From: JBLHLB01 sp047618505 | GTDB lineage: Bacteria > Planctomycetota > UBA1135 > GCA-002686595 | Direction: 5' to 3' | Assembly: GCA_047618505.1 (NCBI GenBank) | Contig: JBLHLB010000100.1 | Span: forward strand, 1-11,618 | DNA length: 11,618 nucleotides | Shown: positions 1 through 7,292 of the stretch, in pieces | How the letters are laid out: the number at the start of each line of letters is the position of its first letter | Numbering within the stretch: position 1 is the stretch's first letter | Position numbers and translations under genes: made by a program | The notes under the pieces: model-generated | What the model was told of the DNA's origin: nothing | The model's input: only the letters and a program-made list of their open reading frames with translations | Database searches by the model: none

Positions 1-2
1 TT

Positions 3-1064
3 TCCGATTCACTGCGCATGACAACGGCGACGCACCTGCGCAGTCTGGATCCCTACAACCATCCCATCGCGGTGCACACGTCGCCGTCGCAGCTGGATGC
101 GGTTTATGGAGCGCTCTTGGGCTTCCCTGATATGGAGCTGTGCTCCATGCAAATTCTGCCCGAGGAAACGCACTCGCGCACCCTGGAGTGGGGCTCGTCT
201 TCCGCCGCGGCTGGTCGCGCCTGGGTTGTTTCCTGCGACGAGCAGAACCCCGCGGATAAGGGGGCCGTGCCGGACACTGTTGACCCCAACCACAGCGAGC
301 TCCGCCGTGAAGTTCTCTGGGGGAACCTCCTGGCCGGTGGTGGTGGTCCCGAGTACTACTTCGGCTACGCCTGGCCGAACAATGACTTGGACTGCGAGGA
401 CTGGCGTTCACGTGCGAACCTCTGGAGGCAAACGGATTTGGGTCTAGCCTTCCTGCGTAGCGAGGTGGATCACCTGAAAATGAGCCCCTCTGATGAGCTG
501 ACCCAACGGCCTGCGCACATCTGTATGTCGGAGGCGGGCGAGGTCTACTTGATCTACACGCCGGACGACAATCCGCCGAGGCTGGACCTCGAGGGCAACG
601 CTGGAACCTACACGGTGTCGTGGTTCGACGCGCAGTCGGGTGGCGACTTGCAGTTGGGTCAGATCACTTCCGTCACTGGGCCTGGCCAGGTCTCACTGGG
701 TCCGCCGCCAGCTGGTGGTCGTGATTGGGTCGCCCTGGTTCGATTGGTGTCCCCGCGTCCGCCGTCCATTGACTCACACTCCGCCGTGGCCACGGCCGAG
801 GGCGGACTGACCACTGTGCTGGTGGAATTGCATGGGGAGGACCCCAACGGCCCCAGCGATCTGCTCGCGGCGGGCATGTTCCTGCGCGATCCGAGTGGGG
901 CAGATCAGGGGTACTTCCCCTTGGACTTCGCGGGCGGCGACCTCTTTGCGGCCTACGTGCCCGGGCTGGCGAACTTTATGCCGGGGACCTGGACGTACAC
1001 GCTGGCCCTGGTGGACTCCAGTCTTAGGTATGACCTGGTTAGCGGCGTTCTCTTGGCGCCGTGA
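3..1064 (+). CDS. DUF4038/DUF5060-like glycoside-hydrolase-type protein with collagen-binding-like C-terminus, 5' partial
   Basis: The reading frame is open to the left edge (the five codons before the first ATG at 18 continue it), so the N-terminal part is missing. Residues below count from that ATG. RSLDPYNHPIAVH (about 9-21), the DEQNPADKG segment (about 74-82, with a candidate acidic catalytic residue), the WGNLLAGGGGPEYYFGY stretch (about 101-117) and the CEDWRSR motif are typical of the end of the TIM-barrel in proteins annotated as DUF5060 or DUF4038/apiosidase-like. The beta segment at about 171-245 (GEVYLIY, GTYTVSWFDAQSGG, DWVALVRL) matches the domain called putative collagen-binding domain of a collagenase (PF12904 type). 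About 100 further residues look like an Ig-like beta domain. It is probably secreted and acts on polysaccharide or glycoprotein; the substrate cannot be read. It converges on the sulfatase-like gene with 76 nt between stops. Family assignment is from memory of motifs. Confidence 0.8.
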   Translation, partial: SDSLRMTTATHLRSLDPYNHPIAVHTSPSQLDAVYGALLGFPDMELCSMQILPEETHSRTLEWGSSSAAAGRAWVVSCDEQNPADKGAVPDTVDPNHSELRREVLWGNLLAGGGGPEYYFGYAWPNNDLDCEDWRSRANLWRQTDLGLAFLRSEVDHLKMSPSDELTQRPAHICMSEAGEVYLIYTPDDNPPRLDLEGNAGTYTVSWFDAQSGGDLQLGQITSVTGPGQVSLGPPPAGGRDWVALVRLVSPRPPSIDSHSAVATAEGGLTTVLVELHGEDPNGPSDLLAAGMFLRDPSGADQGYFPLDFAGGDLFAAYVPGLANFMPGTWTYTLALVDSSLRYDLVSGVLLAP

Positions 1065-1099
1065 GACGGAGCACGGAATCACCTTCGTACAGGAAGCCA

Positions 1100-1117
1100 A
1101 GGCCTTGTTGGAGGCCT
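1100..1117. terminator. weak hairpin between convergent genes
   Basis: AGGCCT (1100-1105) and AGGCCT (1112-1117) can pair as a 6-bp stem with a 6-nt loop in the 76-nt gap between two convergent stop codons. No T-run follows on either strand, so it is at best a weak bidirectional terminator. Confidence 0.2.
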
Positions 1118-1140
1118 ACGTTCGTGCGCGCTAAACCGTG

Positions 1141-2547
1141 CTAGTCGCCGAAGTACCCGAGGGCGTCGAGCTTGCTCCGTTCCTCTTCTGAGAGATCCGC
1201 TTGGGGAGCGTTCGCGGTGGCCGAGGAGCGTTGCCGCGCGAGGGCTGCAAGGAGAGTATTGCGCATCACCTGGCTTTCCGGATCTTCCGCCAAATCCTCT
1301 CTCTCCGCGGGGTCAGTCGCGCGGTTGTAGAGTTCAACGTGGTCGTCATCGAGGTGTAGGATCAGCTTCCAGGTTCCGTGGATGATGCTCCGTTTGCGTT
1401 GATCAGGCGCCGCGGCGTAACTGCCTTCGGTGTAGACATCCCTGGGGAGGCTGTCGCTCAAGGTGCCTGAAATCAAGCTGACGCCGGGGATCATGTGGCG
1501 CTCGATTCCGGCCAGTTCCAGGACCGTGGCGGCGATGGATGCGGTCTCCACGGGCTGCTTCACCCGCCGTCCACGCAGGCTCGCATCGATGTCTCCGCCG
1601 ATGACAAGGGGCACTCGCACCATTTCGTCGTAGACGTCCTTGCCGTGGGCCATACGGCCGTGATCGAGGAACGCCTCCCCATGGTCGGCGGTGACGACGA
1701 AGACCGTGGGGCGTGTGCGTTCGGAGCCTCGAACCCCCGCGATCAACTCACCAACCCAATGGTCGGTGCTGGCGATCTCTTCGTCGTAGACGCTGCGTAT
1801 GTACTCCAGCTCTTCCGGAGAGGCGTCGTGCAGTTCCTCACCAACGGAGGAGACGAAGTGAATGTCTCCATCGAAGCGCCCAGCCGCATCCGCGGCAAAT
1901 CCATACTCGCGGTGGCGCAGGTAGGAGTAGTGCGGATCGAAGTAGTGCACCCAAAGGAAGAGGGGTGCGTCGCCGGCGGCACGGTGTGCGGCTAAGGCGA
2001 GCTCCGTGTGAATCTGTGAGCTGCTGCCGGTGCGCCCTGGGATGTGGCTCTCGTCCATGTTGTCGAAGCCACGGGCGAAACCGTAGGTGCTGCTAACGAA
2101 GACATGGCTGGTTACGGCCTGAGTCTCATAGCCCCTGGCTTTCAGCATCTCCGCAATGACCGGATGGTTGGCGGCAAGGGGCGTGGTGTTGCCGATGGCG
2201 CCGTGTTCGCTGGGGTACAGACCCGTATGGATGCTCGCCATGCTGGGTAAGGTCCAGGGTGCCTGGGCAATGGCCTGTTCGAAGACCAAGCCAGCGCGCC
2301 CCAGCTCCGCAATCCGGGGAGCAGTTTCGCGCCCATAGCCGTAGAGGTCTAGGTGATCCGCGCGCACCGTATCAATCGTCACCAGGACAATATCGGGGCG
2401 CCTGTCGACCGCGGGCTCGTCTCCTCCACAGGCAAGCGAGACGAAGGGGGCGAGGACGAGCGCTAGGCTTGGCAGCCACAGACCAATGGATGCATCGGTG
2501 GGCCGTGAGCTGAGTGAGGCGGGACGGAGCTGGAGGAGTGTGCGCAT
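1141..2547 (-). CDS. sulfatase/alkaline-phosphatase-superfamily lipoprotein with Thr at the formylglycine position
   Basis: The 468-aa protein has a hydrophobic segment (about 21-39) ending in the lipobox VSLAC, with Cys40 as probable lipidation site, so it should sit on the cell surface or in the periplasm. The superfamily fold is clear: VTIDTVRADH (56-65) carries the first metal-binding Asp residues, TADHGEAFLDHG (286-297) the C-terminal metal Asp288-His289, and HGKDVYDEMVRVPL follows as usual. The C-terminus (ELYNRATDPAEREDLA, then LDALGY) is typical of sulfatase-like proteins. At the nucleophile site the motif is T99-L-P-S-M instead of C/S-x-P-S/A-R, so formylglycine-dependent sulfatase chemistry is unlikely. 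A Thr nucleophile is known in LtaS and EptA type phospho-transferases, so a phosphohydrolase or transferase role, or a non-catalytic one, should be considered. It is the last of three same-strand genes. No Shine-Dalgarno sequence precedes the ATG; a TAGAAT hexamer lies 9 nt upstream. Confidence 0.88.
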   Translation of the reverse strand: MRTLLQLRPASLSSRPTDASIGLWLPSLALVLAPFVSLACGGDEPAVDRRPDIVLVTIDTVRADHLDLYGYGRETAPRIAELGRAGLVFEQAIAQAPWTLPSMASIHTGLYPSEHGAIGNTTPLAANHPVIAEMLKARGYETQAVTSHVFVSSTYGFARGFDNMDESHIPGRTGSSSQIHTELALAAHRAAGDAPLFLWVHYFDPHYSYLRHREYGFAADAAGRFDGDIHFVSSVGEELHDASPEELEYIRSVYDEEIASTDHWVGELIAGVRGSERTRPTVFVVTADHGEAFLDHGRMAHGKDVYDEMVRVPLVIGGDIDASLRGRRVKQPVETASIAATVLELAGIERHMIPGVSLISGTLSDSLPRDVYTEGSYAAAPDQRKRSIIHGTWKLILHLDDDHVELYNRATDPAEREDLAEDPESQVMRNTLLAALARQRSSATANAPQADLSEEERSKLDALGYFGD

Positions 2548-2556
2548 GACCCCGGG

Positions 2557-2562
2557 ATTCTA
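2557..2562 (-). promoter_or_regulatory. possible -10 element for the sulfatase-like gene
   Basis: On the minus strand TAGAAT lies 9 nt before the ATG at 2547. It sits in the loop and stem edge of a CCCCGG/CCGGGG hairpin (2550-2568). No convincing -35 box is visible. It would give a very short or absent leader. Confidence 0.3.
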
Positions 2563-2656
2563 CCGGGGCCAGCGCATGGCAGGCAGGTCCACAGGTCACG
2601 GAATCCTAGGAGAGTCGGAGTGATGTCCGGCGACCCGTGGCCAGAACGGCCAGTCG

Positions 2657-2851
2657 CTACGTGTTGATCATGTAGCCCAGGAGCACAACCGGCCCGCTGT
2701 CACCCACGGCTGCCCGATAGCCCTCTTCGAAACTAAGGCGCAGGCCCTGACTGAGGTCGCCGCCGGGGTAGTAGGTCAGGTCGAGTTCGAGCAAGCTCTC
2801 GTCCTCCACGCTGCTGTGGGTGAAGTTGTGTCGTTGCCAAAGGACGTTCAT
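2657..2851 (-). CDS. small protein of unknown function, 64 aa
   Basis: I do not recognise this protein. It begins 16 nt after the stop of the 632-aa gene and has a GGAGG Shine-Dalgarno sequence (2859-2863 on the minus strand) with a 7-nt spacer to the ATG, which supports translation and co-transcription. The 64 residues are mixed acidic and hydrophobic with no signal peptide or membrane segment. The N-terminal half contains NVLWQRHNF and LLELDLTYYPGG, the C-terminal half SFEEGYRAAVG and PVVLLGYMI, which suggests alternating beta strands in a small soluble domain. It could be a partner of the large upstream protein, or the remnant C-terminal domain of a larger gene, but the clean start and ribosome binding site argue for an intact small gene. 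Confidence 0.6.
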   Translation of the reverse strand: MNVLWQRHNFTHSSVEDESLLELDLTYYPGGDLSQGLRLSFEEGYRAAVGDSGPVVLLGYMINT

Positions 2852-2858
2852 GTCCCAG

Positions 2859-2863
2859 GCCTC
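2859..2863 (-). promoter_or_regulatory. Shine-Dalgarno sequence of the 64-aa gene
   Basis: GGAGG on the minus strand, 7 nt before the ATG at 2851, lies in the 16-nt gap after the preceding stop codon. It fixes the start of the small gene and supports an operon. Confidence 0.65.
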
Positions 2864-2867
2864 CGCC

Positions 2868-4766
2868 CTACTCGTTGGGGATCAACGTTGCATTCACGTC
2901 TAAGACATCACCGGCCTTGAGCGTGATGGGGATGCGCTGCGTTTGATAGCCGACGCACCACAGCCAAAGGTCGTAGTTGCCGGGGGGGACCGTGTCCATG
3001 ATCCGTGATGGTTCCCCAACAGGGACCCAGTCGTGCCCGACTTGGACAGCCTGCTTTCCACCCGAAGGGATCAGCTGGAACACGATGTGTGGTGAGCGCG
3101 GACGGGGCTCGATCTCTTCGATGATCGCTTCCTCAGGCAATTCATCGGAATCGTTCACCAATTCATCGATCGCGTTGGCCCTGGCGAAGGCCTCGACTTC
3201 AAGATCATAGATGTCCCTGGGAACATCGCCGCGATCTCCACCGGGGGCGCCACCCAGGCTCACGTTGAGCTGCGCCCAGGAGCCGGAGCCAAGTCGCACC
3301 TTGCGCTTTGTTTCGCTTCCCGGAGAGACCTCCACTTCGAACTCCACCGGCAGGAAAGAGCGGTCACTTTCCCTGCCAAATTCGCCGAGGACAACGGGGG
3401 CAGATCCAATGCAGCGATAAACGCCCGGGGCGAGGGTGATCCTGTGCGTGCTTCCGCTCTCGTACTCCGGAGCAAACAGAACTTTGCCGCTTGGCCCAAG
3501 GATTTGTAGAAGCGAGCTCGTGTTGAATTCACTGGCCGCAAGCGGGCCTCCATCCGGTTTCAGGAACTCGACGGAGAGCCGCCCCGGTTTCTGCGCTTCT
3601 CCGAACTCGAAGGCAACATCGGTTCGGTAGAGAGCGGGGTTGATCGTTACTTCCCGCTCCCTCAACGCGTGTCCAGGCGATACGACCCCCACGACGAAGG
3701 ACTGCCCCGGCTCAACCCACCTTGAGTAGGAGTTGTCCCCTAGCGGCGTCCAGTGGCCCTCATGCCTCGCCCAGCGGTCCGACTGAATCTTCCCAGCGAT
3801 GGACTCGTGGGCGTAGATGAGCATCTCGTCGAGGACCCTCCAGCTTGGTGCGAAGTAGACGCCTGACTTTGCCGCATTTGCTCCCATGCCGCGCAGGGAA
3901 ACGACAAGGCGATAGAGAGGGAGTTGAAGAACAATGTCATCCGATCCTGTTTCCATGGGCACCGGCGCTAAGAGATCACGGTGACTCGACTTACTGCTAC
4001 TCATCCTCCTCCCGCGGATGTCGTACCCGCGCTCTTGCAGTCCTTCAAAACGAAAGCGTCCCATGAGATCGGTTCGTGCAAAGCCCTCGAAGCAGCCGCC
4101 GCTCCATTGCTCTTTGGCGAGCGCATATCGCCGTTTACGGCCAGAACCCTCCACTGTCCTGCCGACTGGAACTGCCCAGAGGGAGTGGTGAGCAATCGGC
4201 ACGCCGTTGGGATCTTCCAGGCGACCGGCCAGAACCCCTCCTCCGGTGAGCCGCAGGATCAAATCTTGTGGCGGGAATTCCCAGTCAATCTCGATCCCGA
4301 TCAACGTGCCAACGCCTACACCCGGGGCGCTGGCCTGCAAGCTCCATAGGCCAGAGCTTGGAAGGCTCATGCGGAATGAGCCGCCCTCGGTGATGGCTGT
4401 GCTCCGCCCAATTTCCCTAGATTGGGGAGATGTTCCGCGCACGGCGAAGACGTCCCCGTTCAAGGCAGGCATCCCGTCCTGCCTTAAGACTACACCGCAA
4501 ACGACGGGGTGCCCGTTGCTTGCCACAACCGCGGGCCGCGGCCGTGCAGTCGGAGAATCTGTAGCTTGCCGTTGAGTGCGCGAATCAGACGCTACGGGAG
4601 TTTCAAGTCGCGGAGGAATCAATCCAATGCTGGGCGCCACAGCTGCTGTCGCCTCTCCTTTGAGGATAACCCCGGTCCGCGCCTCTCGATCGGGAGAAGA
4701 CAACCAAAGCACGGCGCCAAGCAACACGACCCCAAGGGCCAGGACCGTGCCGGCAAATCTTCTCAT
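2868..4766 (-). CDS. membrane-anchored protein with carboxypeptidase-regulatory-like beta domains
   Basis: The 632-aa protein begins MRR followed by an uncleaved-looking hydrophobic segment (about 5-23), then a Pro/Thr/Ala-rich linker (about 40-85). Beta-rich repeats of the CarboxypepD_reg or CNA-B style follow: about 88-160 (VVCGVVLRQDG, GSFRMSLPSSGLWSLQASAPG), about 175-250 (LAGRLEDPNGVPI, RFRFEGLQERGYDIRGRR), a middle region with APGVYRCIGSAP (about 436-447), and a C-terminal unit about 560-632 (VPPGNYDLWLWCVGY, then LKAGDVLDVNATL). It is probably anchored by its N-terminus and displayed outside the cytoplasm, with a structural or binding role; no catalytic motif is seen. Such long beta-sandwich proteins are common in Planctomycetota. 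It heads the minus-strand group with the 64-aa and sulfatase-like genes and diverges from the glycosyltransferase. AGGCAGGCAGG just before the ATG gives a poorly spaced ribosome binding site. Confidence 0.75.
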   Translation of the reverse strand: MRRFAGTVLALGVVLLGAVLWLSSPDREARTGVILKGEATAAVAPSIGLIPPRLETPVASDSRTQRQATDSPTARPRPAVVASNGHPVVCGVVLRQDGMPALNGDVFAVRGTSPQSREIGRSTAITEGGSFRMSLPSSGLWSLQASAPGVGVGTLIGIEIDWEFPPQDLILRLTGGGVLAGRLEDPNGVPIAHHSLWAVPVGRTVEGSGRKRRYALAKEQWSGGCFEGFARTDLMGRFRFEGLQERGYDIRGRRMSSSKSSHRDLLAPVPMETGSDDIVLQLPLYRLVVSLRGMGANAAKSGVYFAPSWRVLDEMLIYAHESIAGKIQSDRWARHEGHWTPLGDNSYSRWVEPGQSFVVGVVSPGHALREREVTINPALYRTDVAFEFGEAQKPGRLSVEFLKPDGGPLAASEFNTSSLLQILGPSGKVLFAPEYESGSTHRITLAPGVYRCIGSAPVVLGEFGRESDRSFLPVEFEVEVSPGSETKRKVRLGSGSWAQLNVSLGGAPGGDRGDVPRDIYDLEVEAFARANAIDELVNDSDELPEEAIIEEIEPRPRSPHIVFQLIPSGGKQAVQVGHDWVPVGEPSRIMDTVPPGNYDLWLWCVGYQTQRIPITLKAGDVLDVNATLIPNE

Positions 4767-4869
4767 TCCTGCCTGCCTATACCCGCATGCAAGGGAGGGA
4801 CAACGGTTTTACTGGTCATCTCCTCGGAAAGCCTGGGCATGTCGCGGGACGCCCCGCACCCGTGCTCGC
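4767..4869. promoter_or_regulatory. divergent intergenic region
   Basis: About 109 nt separate the divergent starts of the 632-aa protein gene (-) and the glycosyltransferase (+), so both promoters should lie here. I see no clear -35 box on either strand, only the -10-like TATGCT just inside the right end. Confidence 0.4.
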
Positions 4870-4875
4870 TATGCT
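4870..4875 (+). promoter_or_regulatory. possible -10 element for a leaderless glycosyltransferase mRNA
   Basis: TATGCT fits TANNNT and lies 6 nt before the GTG at 4882, the spacing seen for leaderless genes. No Shine-Dalgarno sequence precedes either GTG (4876 or 4882). No clear -35 box is seen. Confidence 0.3.
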
Positions 4876-6021
4876 GTGAAAGTGAACGAACCGAAGCACG
4901 ACGCGCACGCCCTTTCGATTCTGCACGTCGATGCGGAGCGGGGCTTCTCCGGCGGGGAGGTTCAGGTGTTCCTGTTGCTGGAGGGACTGCGCTCCCGTGG
5001 TCACCGCGTGTCCTTGGTGTGTCCCCCCGGGTCCGGCGCGGAGTCGGCGGCACGGGAACGTGGTCTCGATGTACTCCCCGTGCCCCTGCGGAACGATGCT
5101 GATCTCCGGGGCGTGCGTTCGATCGCAGGCATCCTGAAGAGCGGAGAGTTCGATCTCGCGCACCTCCATACGGGCCGCGCGACTTGGCTGGGTGGACTCG
5201 CCGCAAAGCTCGCGGGCATTCCAGCACTGACCACTCGACGCATGGATCGCGCGGTGAAGCGCAGCCTGCGAACGCGCTTGATCTACCGCTCACTCACCCA
5301 ACGGGTTGCGGCGATTTCGCCTTCCGTGGCTAATTGCCTGCGCGCCGCCAATGTTCCGGAGGAGCGCATCGTCGTCATTCCCAGCAGCGTCGATCCGGTG
5401 CGCGTGCAACCCCCCGCAGGCGCCGATCGCGACGGACTCCGGCGGGAACTGATGGGCGAGGAAGCGGGAGACTCTCTTTGTATCCTTGTGCTCGCTGCCC
5501 TCGTTCCGCGCAAGGGCATCGACGTTCTGCTCTCGGCCTTGGGAGCACTCTCCGCTGACGAGCGGCCCTTTCTCCTGGTGGCTGGCGAGGGATCCTCCCG
5601 TGCTTCCCTGGAGGCGCAAACGGACGCTCTCGGACTGCGGGGGCGAGTGCGCTTTCTCGGGCGCCGCGAGGACGTTGCCGAGCTTCTCCTTGCCGCTGAC
5701 ATGATGGCCTTACCCTCCCACCAGGAAGGTCTCGGAGTCGCGGCACTCGAGGGTATGGCCGCGGGACTCCCCATTCTTGCGAGCGAGGTTGGCGGCTTAG
5801 CCGACGCCGTGCAAGGGGAACGAACCGGGCTTCTCTTACCGGCTGGTAATGTGGCGGCCTGGACGGCGGGACTGCGACGCTTATGTTCCGATGCAGACCT
5901 GCGGGAGCGCTTCGGAGTGGCCGGACGTGAGCGTGTGACTGAGGGCTTCCTGCCTGATCAAATGACCGCGTCCTATGTGGAGTTGTACCGCGAAATCCTG
6001 GCGGAAAATACCCGGGGCTAG
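4876..6021 (+). CDS. GT4-family glycosyltransferase (GT-B fold)
   Basis: The 381-aa protein should transfer a sugar from a nucleotide-sugar donor in the cytoplasm, probably for exopolysaccharide, lipopolysaccharide or a surface glycan. The N-terminal half has the glycosyltransferase-4 pattern (SILHVDAERGFSGGEVQ, DLAHLHTGRATWLGGLAA, VAAISPSVANCL, VVIPSSVD). The C-terminal half has the group-1 domain: LAALVPRKGIDVLLSAL with the Arg-Lys pair that holds donor phosphate, RVRFLGRREDV, and the EGLGVAALE motif (E-x7-E) followed by GLPILASEVGG. The frame stays open upstream to 4576, but that extension lies antisense to the divergent gene and does not look like protein, so GTG 4876 is preferred. GTG 4882 is equally possible if the mRNA is leaderless. 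The stop is 50 nt before the methyltransferase start, so the two may be co-expressed. Confidence 0.9.
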   Translation: MKVNEPKHDAHALSILHVDAERGFSGGEVQVFLLLEGLRSRGHRVSLVCPPGSGAESAARERGLDVLPVPLRNDADLRGVRSIAGILKSGEFDLAHLHTGRATWLGGLAAKLAGIPALTTRRMDRAVKRSLRTRLIYRSLTQRVAAISPSVANCLRAANVPEERIVVIPSSVDPVRVQPPAGADRDGLRRELMGEEAGDSLCILVLAALVPRKGIDVLLSALGALSADERPFLLVAGEGSSRASLEAQTDALGLRGRVRFLGRREDVAELLLAADMMALPSHQEGLGVAALEGMAAGLPILASEVGGLADAVQGERTGLLLPAGNVAAWTAGLRRLCSDADLRERFGVAGRERVTEGFLPDQMTASYVELYREILAENTRG

Positions 6022-6058
6022 GTCAGGGACGGCCCTAGGTCCGAGGTCGTAGGCATAC

Positions 6059-6064
6059 TAGGAT
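6059..6064 (+). promoter_or_regulatory. possible -10 element for the methyltransferase gene
   Basis: TAGGAT lies 7 nt before the GTG start at 6072 in a 50-nt gap that has no Shine-Dalgarno sequence. It fits a leaderless TANNNT arrangement; no -35 box is clear. Confidence 0.3.
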
Positions 6065-6071
6065 TCCCGTC

Positions 6072-6824
6072 GTGAGCAACCCCACCCTGAGCGGACCGAT
6101 CATTGAACTCCTCGGAAAGCACCGAGGTTCAGGTGACAAACGGTTATTGGATATCCCCGCCGGCAAGGGACCTGTGACGGAGGCCGCGGTGCGGCTTGGT
6201 TACGACGTCATCGAGCTGGATCTCTTTGCCCACAAGCAGATGCGCGGCGTGATCGCCGACGCCTGCGCGCCCCTGCCTTTTGTTGACGAGAGCTTCGATG
6301 TCGTGTTGTCCATGGAGGGCATCGAGCACTTCGAGAATCAGACGAACTTCGTCCGCGAGTGCGCCCGCGTTCTCAAGCCCGGCGGCACCCTGGTGCTGAG
6401 CACACCGAACCTGCTGCACATGAACGCTCGCTTATCTAGCTTCTTCACAGGGCAGCGGTTGCTGAAGCAGGGCATCATCAATGAGGTCAACACCCTGCGC
6501 ATTCGCGACGGGAACCGACTCTATCATGGACATGCCTACCTGATTGACGTCTTCCGCATGCGCTACATTATGCGCATCGTTGGCTTGGACCTCGACCTGG
6601 TGCGCGGCACATCCCTGAGCTTCAGCTCCCTACTTCTGGCTCCCCTCTGGCCAGCGATCGCCCTGGTCAGCAAGTACGCCACCTGGACCGGCCGCCGCCG
6701 TCTGATTGAAAGCGGCCGCGAAGCCCCGGGCCCGGATGTCGAACAGCAACTCAACAGCCTGGCCCGTTCGTCGGCTGTCCTGTTCCGCAAGAAGCTGATC
6801 TACGTGGCTAGCAAGCCGAGTTGA
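6072..6824 (+). CDS. class I SAM-dependent methyltransferase
   Basis: The 250-aa protein has the Methyltransf_11 pattern. Motif I is LLDIPAGKG (25-33), which binds SAM. An acidic residue ends the second strand (VIELD, about 46-50). IADACAPLPF (61-70) and FDVVLSMEGIEHFEN (75-89) form motifs II-III. LKPGGTLVLSTPN (101-113) is the classic post-motif strand. The later part carries a hydrophobic stretch (LLLAPLWPAIALVSKYATW, about 186-204) that may hold the enzyme at the membrane near a lipid-linked or glycan substrate. GTG is the start and the spacing fits the -10-like element upstream. Next to a GT4 glycosyltransferase it may methylate a glycan or carrier intermediate, but the acceptor cannot be read from the sequence. 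Confidence 0.85.
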   Translation: MSNPTLSGPIIELLGKHRGSGDKRLLDIPAGKGPVTEAAVRLGYDVIELDLFAHKQMRGVIADACAPLPFVDESFDVVLSMEGIEHFENQTNFVRECARVLKPGGTLVLSTPNLLHMNARLSSFFTGQRLLKQGIINEVNTLRIRDGNRLYHGHAYLIDVFRMRYIMRIVGLDLDLVRGTSLSFSSLLLAPLWPAIALVSKYATWTGRRRLIESGREAPGPDVEQQLNSLARSSAVLFRKKLIYVASKPS

Positions 6825-7036
6825 CGGTAACGCGGATTCCTCGCGCTCTGCCCGCCGTTTACTGTGCCGCTGAAGGCGAAGTAGTGTTCGACAGAACCCG
6901 TCCCGGTGGATCGGCGGTGTGGCACGTAGCATCGTGCAGGGGCGATTGCGACGCCCTTGTGGCTCGGCAGGCTGCTGAATCTGATGTCGCTAGGGAACAT
7001 GCCGGTTCTCGGTGGTGAATCGATGACCAGTTTCGA

Positions 7037-7060
7037 TCTCCCAGCGAAGGTACTGGGAGA
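7037..7060. other. 8-bp perfect hairpin in the intergenic region
   Basis: TCTCCCAG (7037-7044) and CTGGGAGA (7053-7060) form a perfect 8-bp stem around an 8-nt loop (CGAAGGTA). No T-run follows, so it is not a standard terminator of the methyltransferase gene; it could be part of a structured RNA. Confidence 0.4.
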
Positions 7061-7109
7061 ATAGGCGCTGACCCCCTCGCCTCGAACGAGGACAATTGAT
7101 GGAGTTGCT

Positions 7110-7123
7110 GAGCCGTCCGGCTC
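7110..7123. other. short hairpin in the intergenic region
   Basis: GAGCC (7110-7114) pairs with GGCTC (7119-7123) around the 4-nt loop GTCC. On its own it is weak; it matters only as a possible second stem with the 7037-7060 hairpin. Confidence 0.25.
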
Positions 7124-7182
7124 CGAGACTGGGCTGCGAGTGAGCCAAGAGCCCGGGTCTGTCAGGCGAATGGCACAGGGGG

Positions 7183-7225
7183 GGCGAAATCCCGCCCAGC
7201 ACCGCCCACAAGCAGGCGAAATCCC
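7183..7225. repeat. 11-nt direct repeat upstream of the persulfide dioxygenase gene
   Basis: GGCGAAATCCC occurs at 7183-7193 and 7215-7225, 32 bp apart (about three helical turns). A partial third copy GGCGAA is at 7165-7170. The downstream copy overlaps where a -35 box for TATGAT (7240-7245) would lie, so the repeat may be an operator. Confidence 0.45.
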
Positions 7226-7239
7226 AGGCCTCGGCTCGT

Positions 7240-7245
7240 TATGAT
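7240..7245 (+). promoter_or_regulatory. possible -10 element for the persulfide dioxygenase gene
   Basis: TATGAT is the best AT-rich hexamer in the GC-rich leader and would give a 5' untranslated region of about 40 nt before the ATG at 7293. The -35 position is not canonical, as expected if an activator binds there. Confidence 0.3.
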
Positions 7246-7292
7246 GGGCGGCCCGTCTCCTCCCTAGGCCGAGCCCTCGACCCATCTCCACC

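Larger units (their letters stand above)
6825..7292. other. 468-bp intergenic region without a convincing gene
   Basis: Reading frames on both strands are low-complexity and protein-poor, and the longest (173 codons, minus strand) runs into both flanking genes. What is visible: a perfect 8-bp hairpin (7037-7060), a second short hairpin (7110-7123), an 11-nt direct repeat (7183-7193 and 7215-7225), and a -10-like TATGAT (7240-7245). The length is unusual for this compact window. It may hold an untranslated regulatory region, a small RNA or the remains of a lost gene. Confidence 0.6.

Noticed and set aside
832..1134. 100-codon plus frame at the end of the first gene whose last residues look helical
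   Set aside because: Most of it overlaps the first gene in another frame and is Arg/Pro/Trp-rich; only the last 20 residues look like protein, which is not enough.
2638..2652. TGGCC-N5-GGCCA hairpin just after the 64-aa gene
   Set aside because: A 5-bp stem without a T-run is common in GC-rich DNA and is too weak to call a terminator.
4576..4875. N-terminal extension of the glycosyltransferase by 100 residues
   Set aside because: It is antisense to the first 190 nt of the divergent 632-aa gene, has no glycosyltransferase similarity, and family N-termini start near GTG 4876/4882.
2600..6067. The 10-mer CTAGGATTCC shared, in opposite orientation, by the regions before the sulfatase-like gene (2600-2609) and the methyltransferase gene (6058-6067)
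   Set aside because: Shared 10-mers are expected by chance many times in a window this long; only the TAGGAT at 6059 has a useful position.
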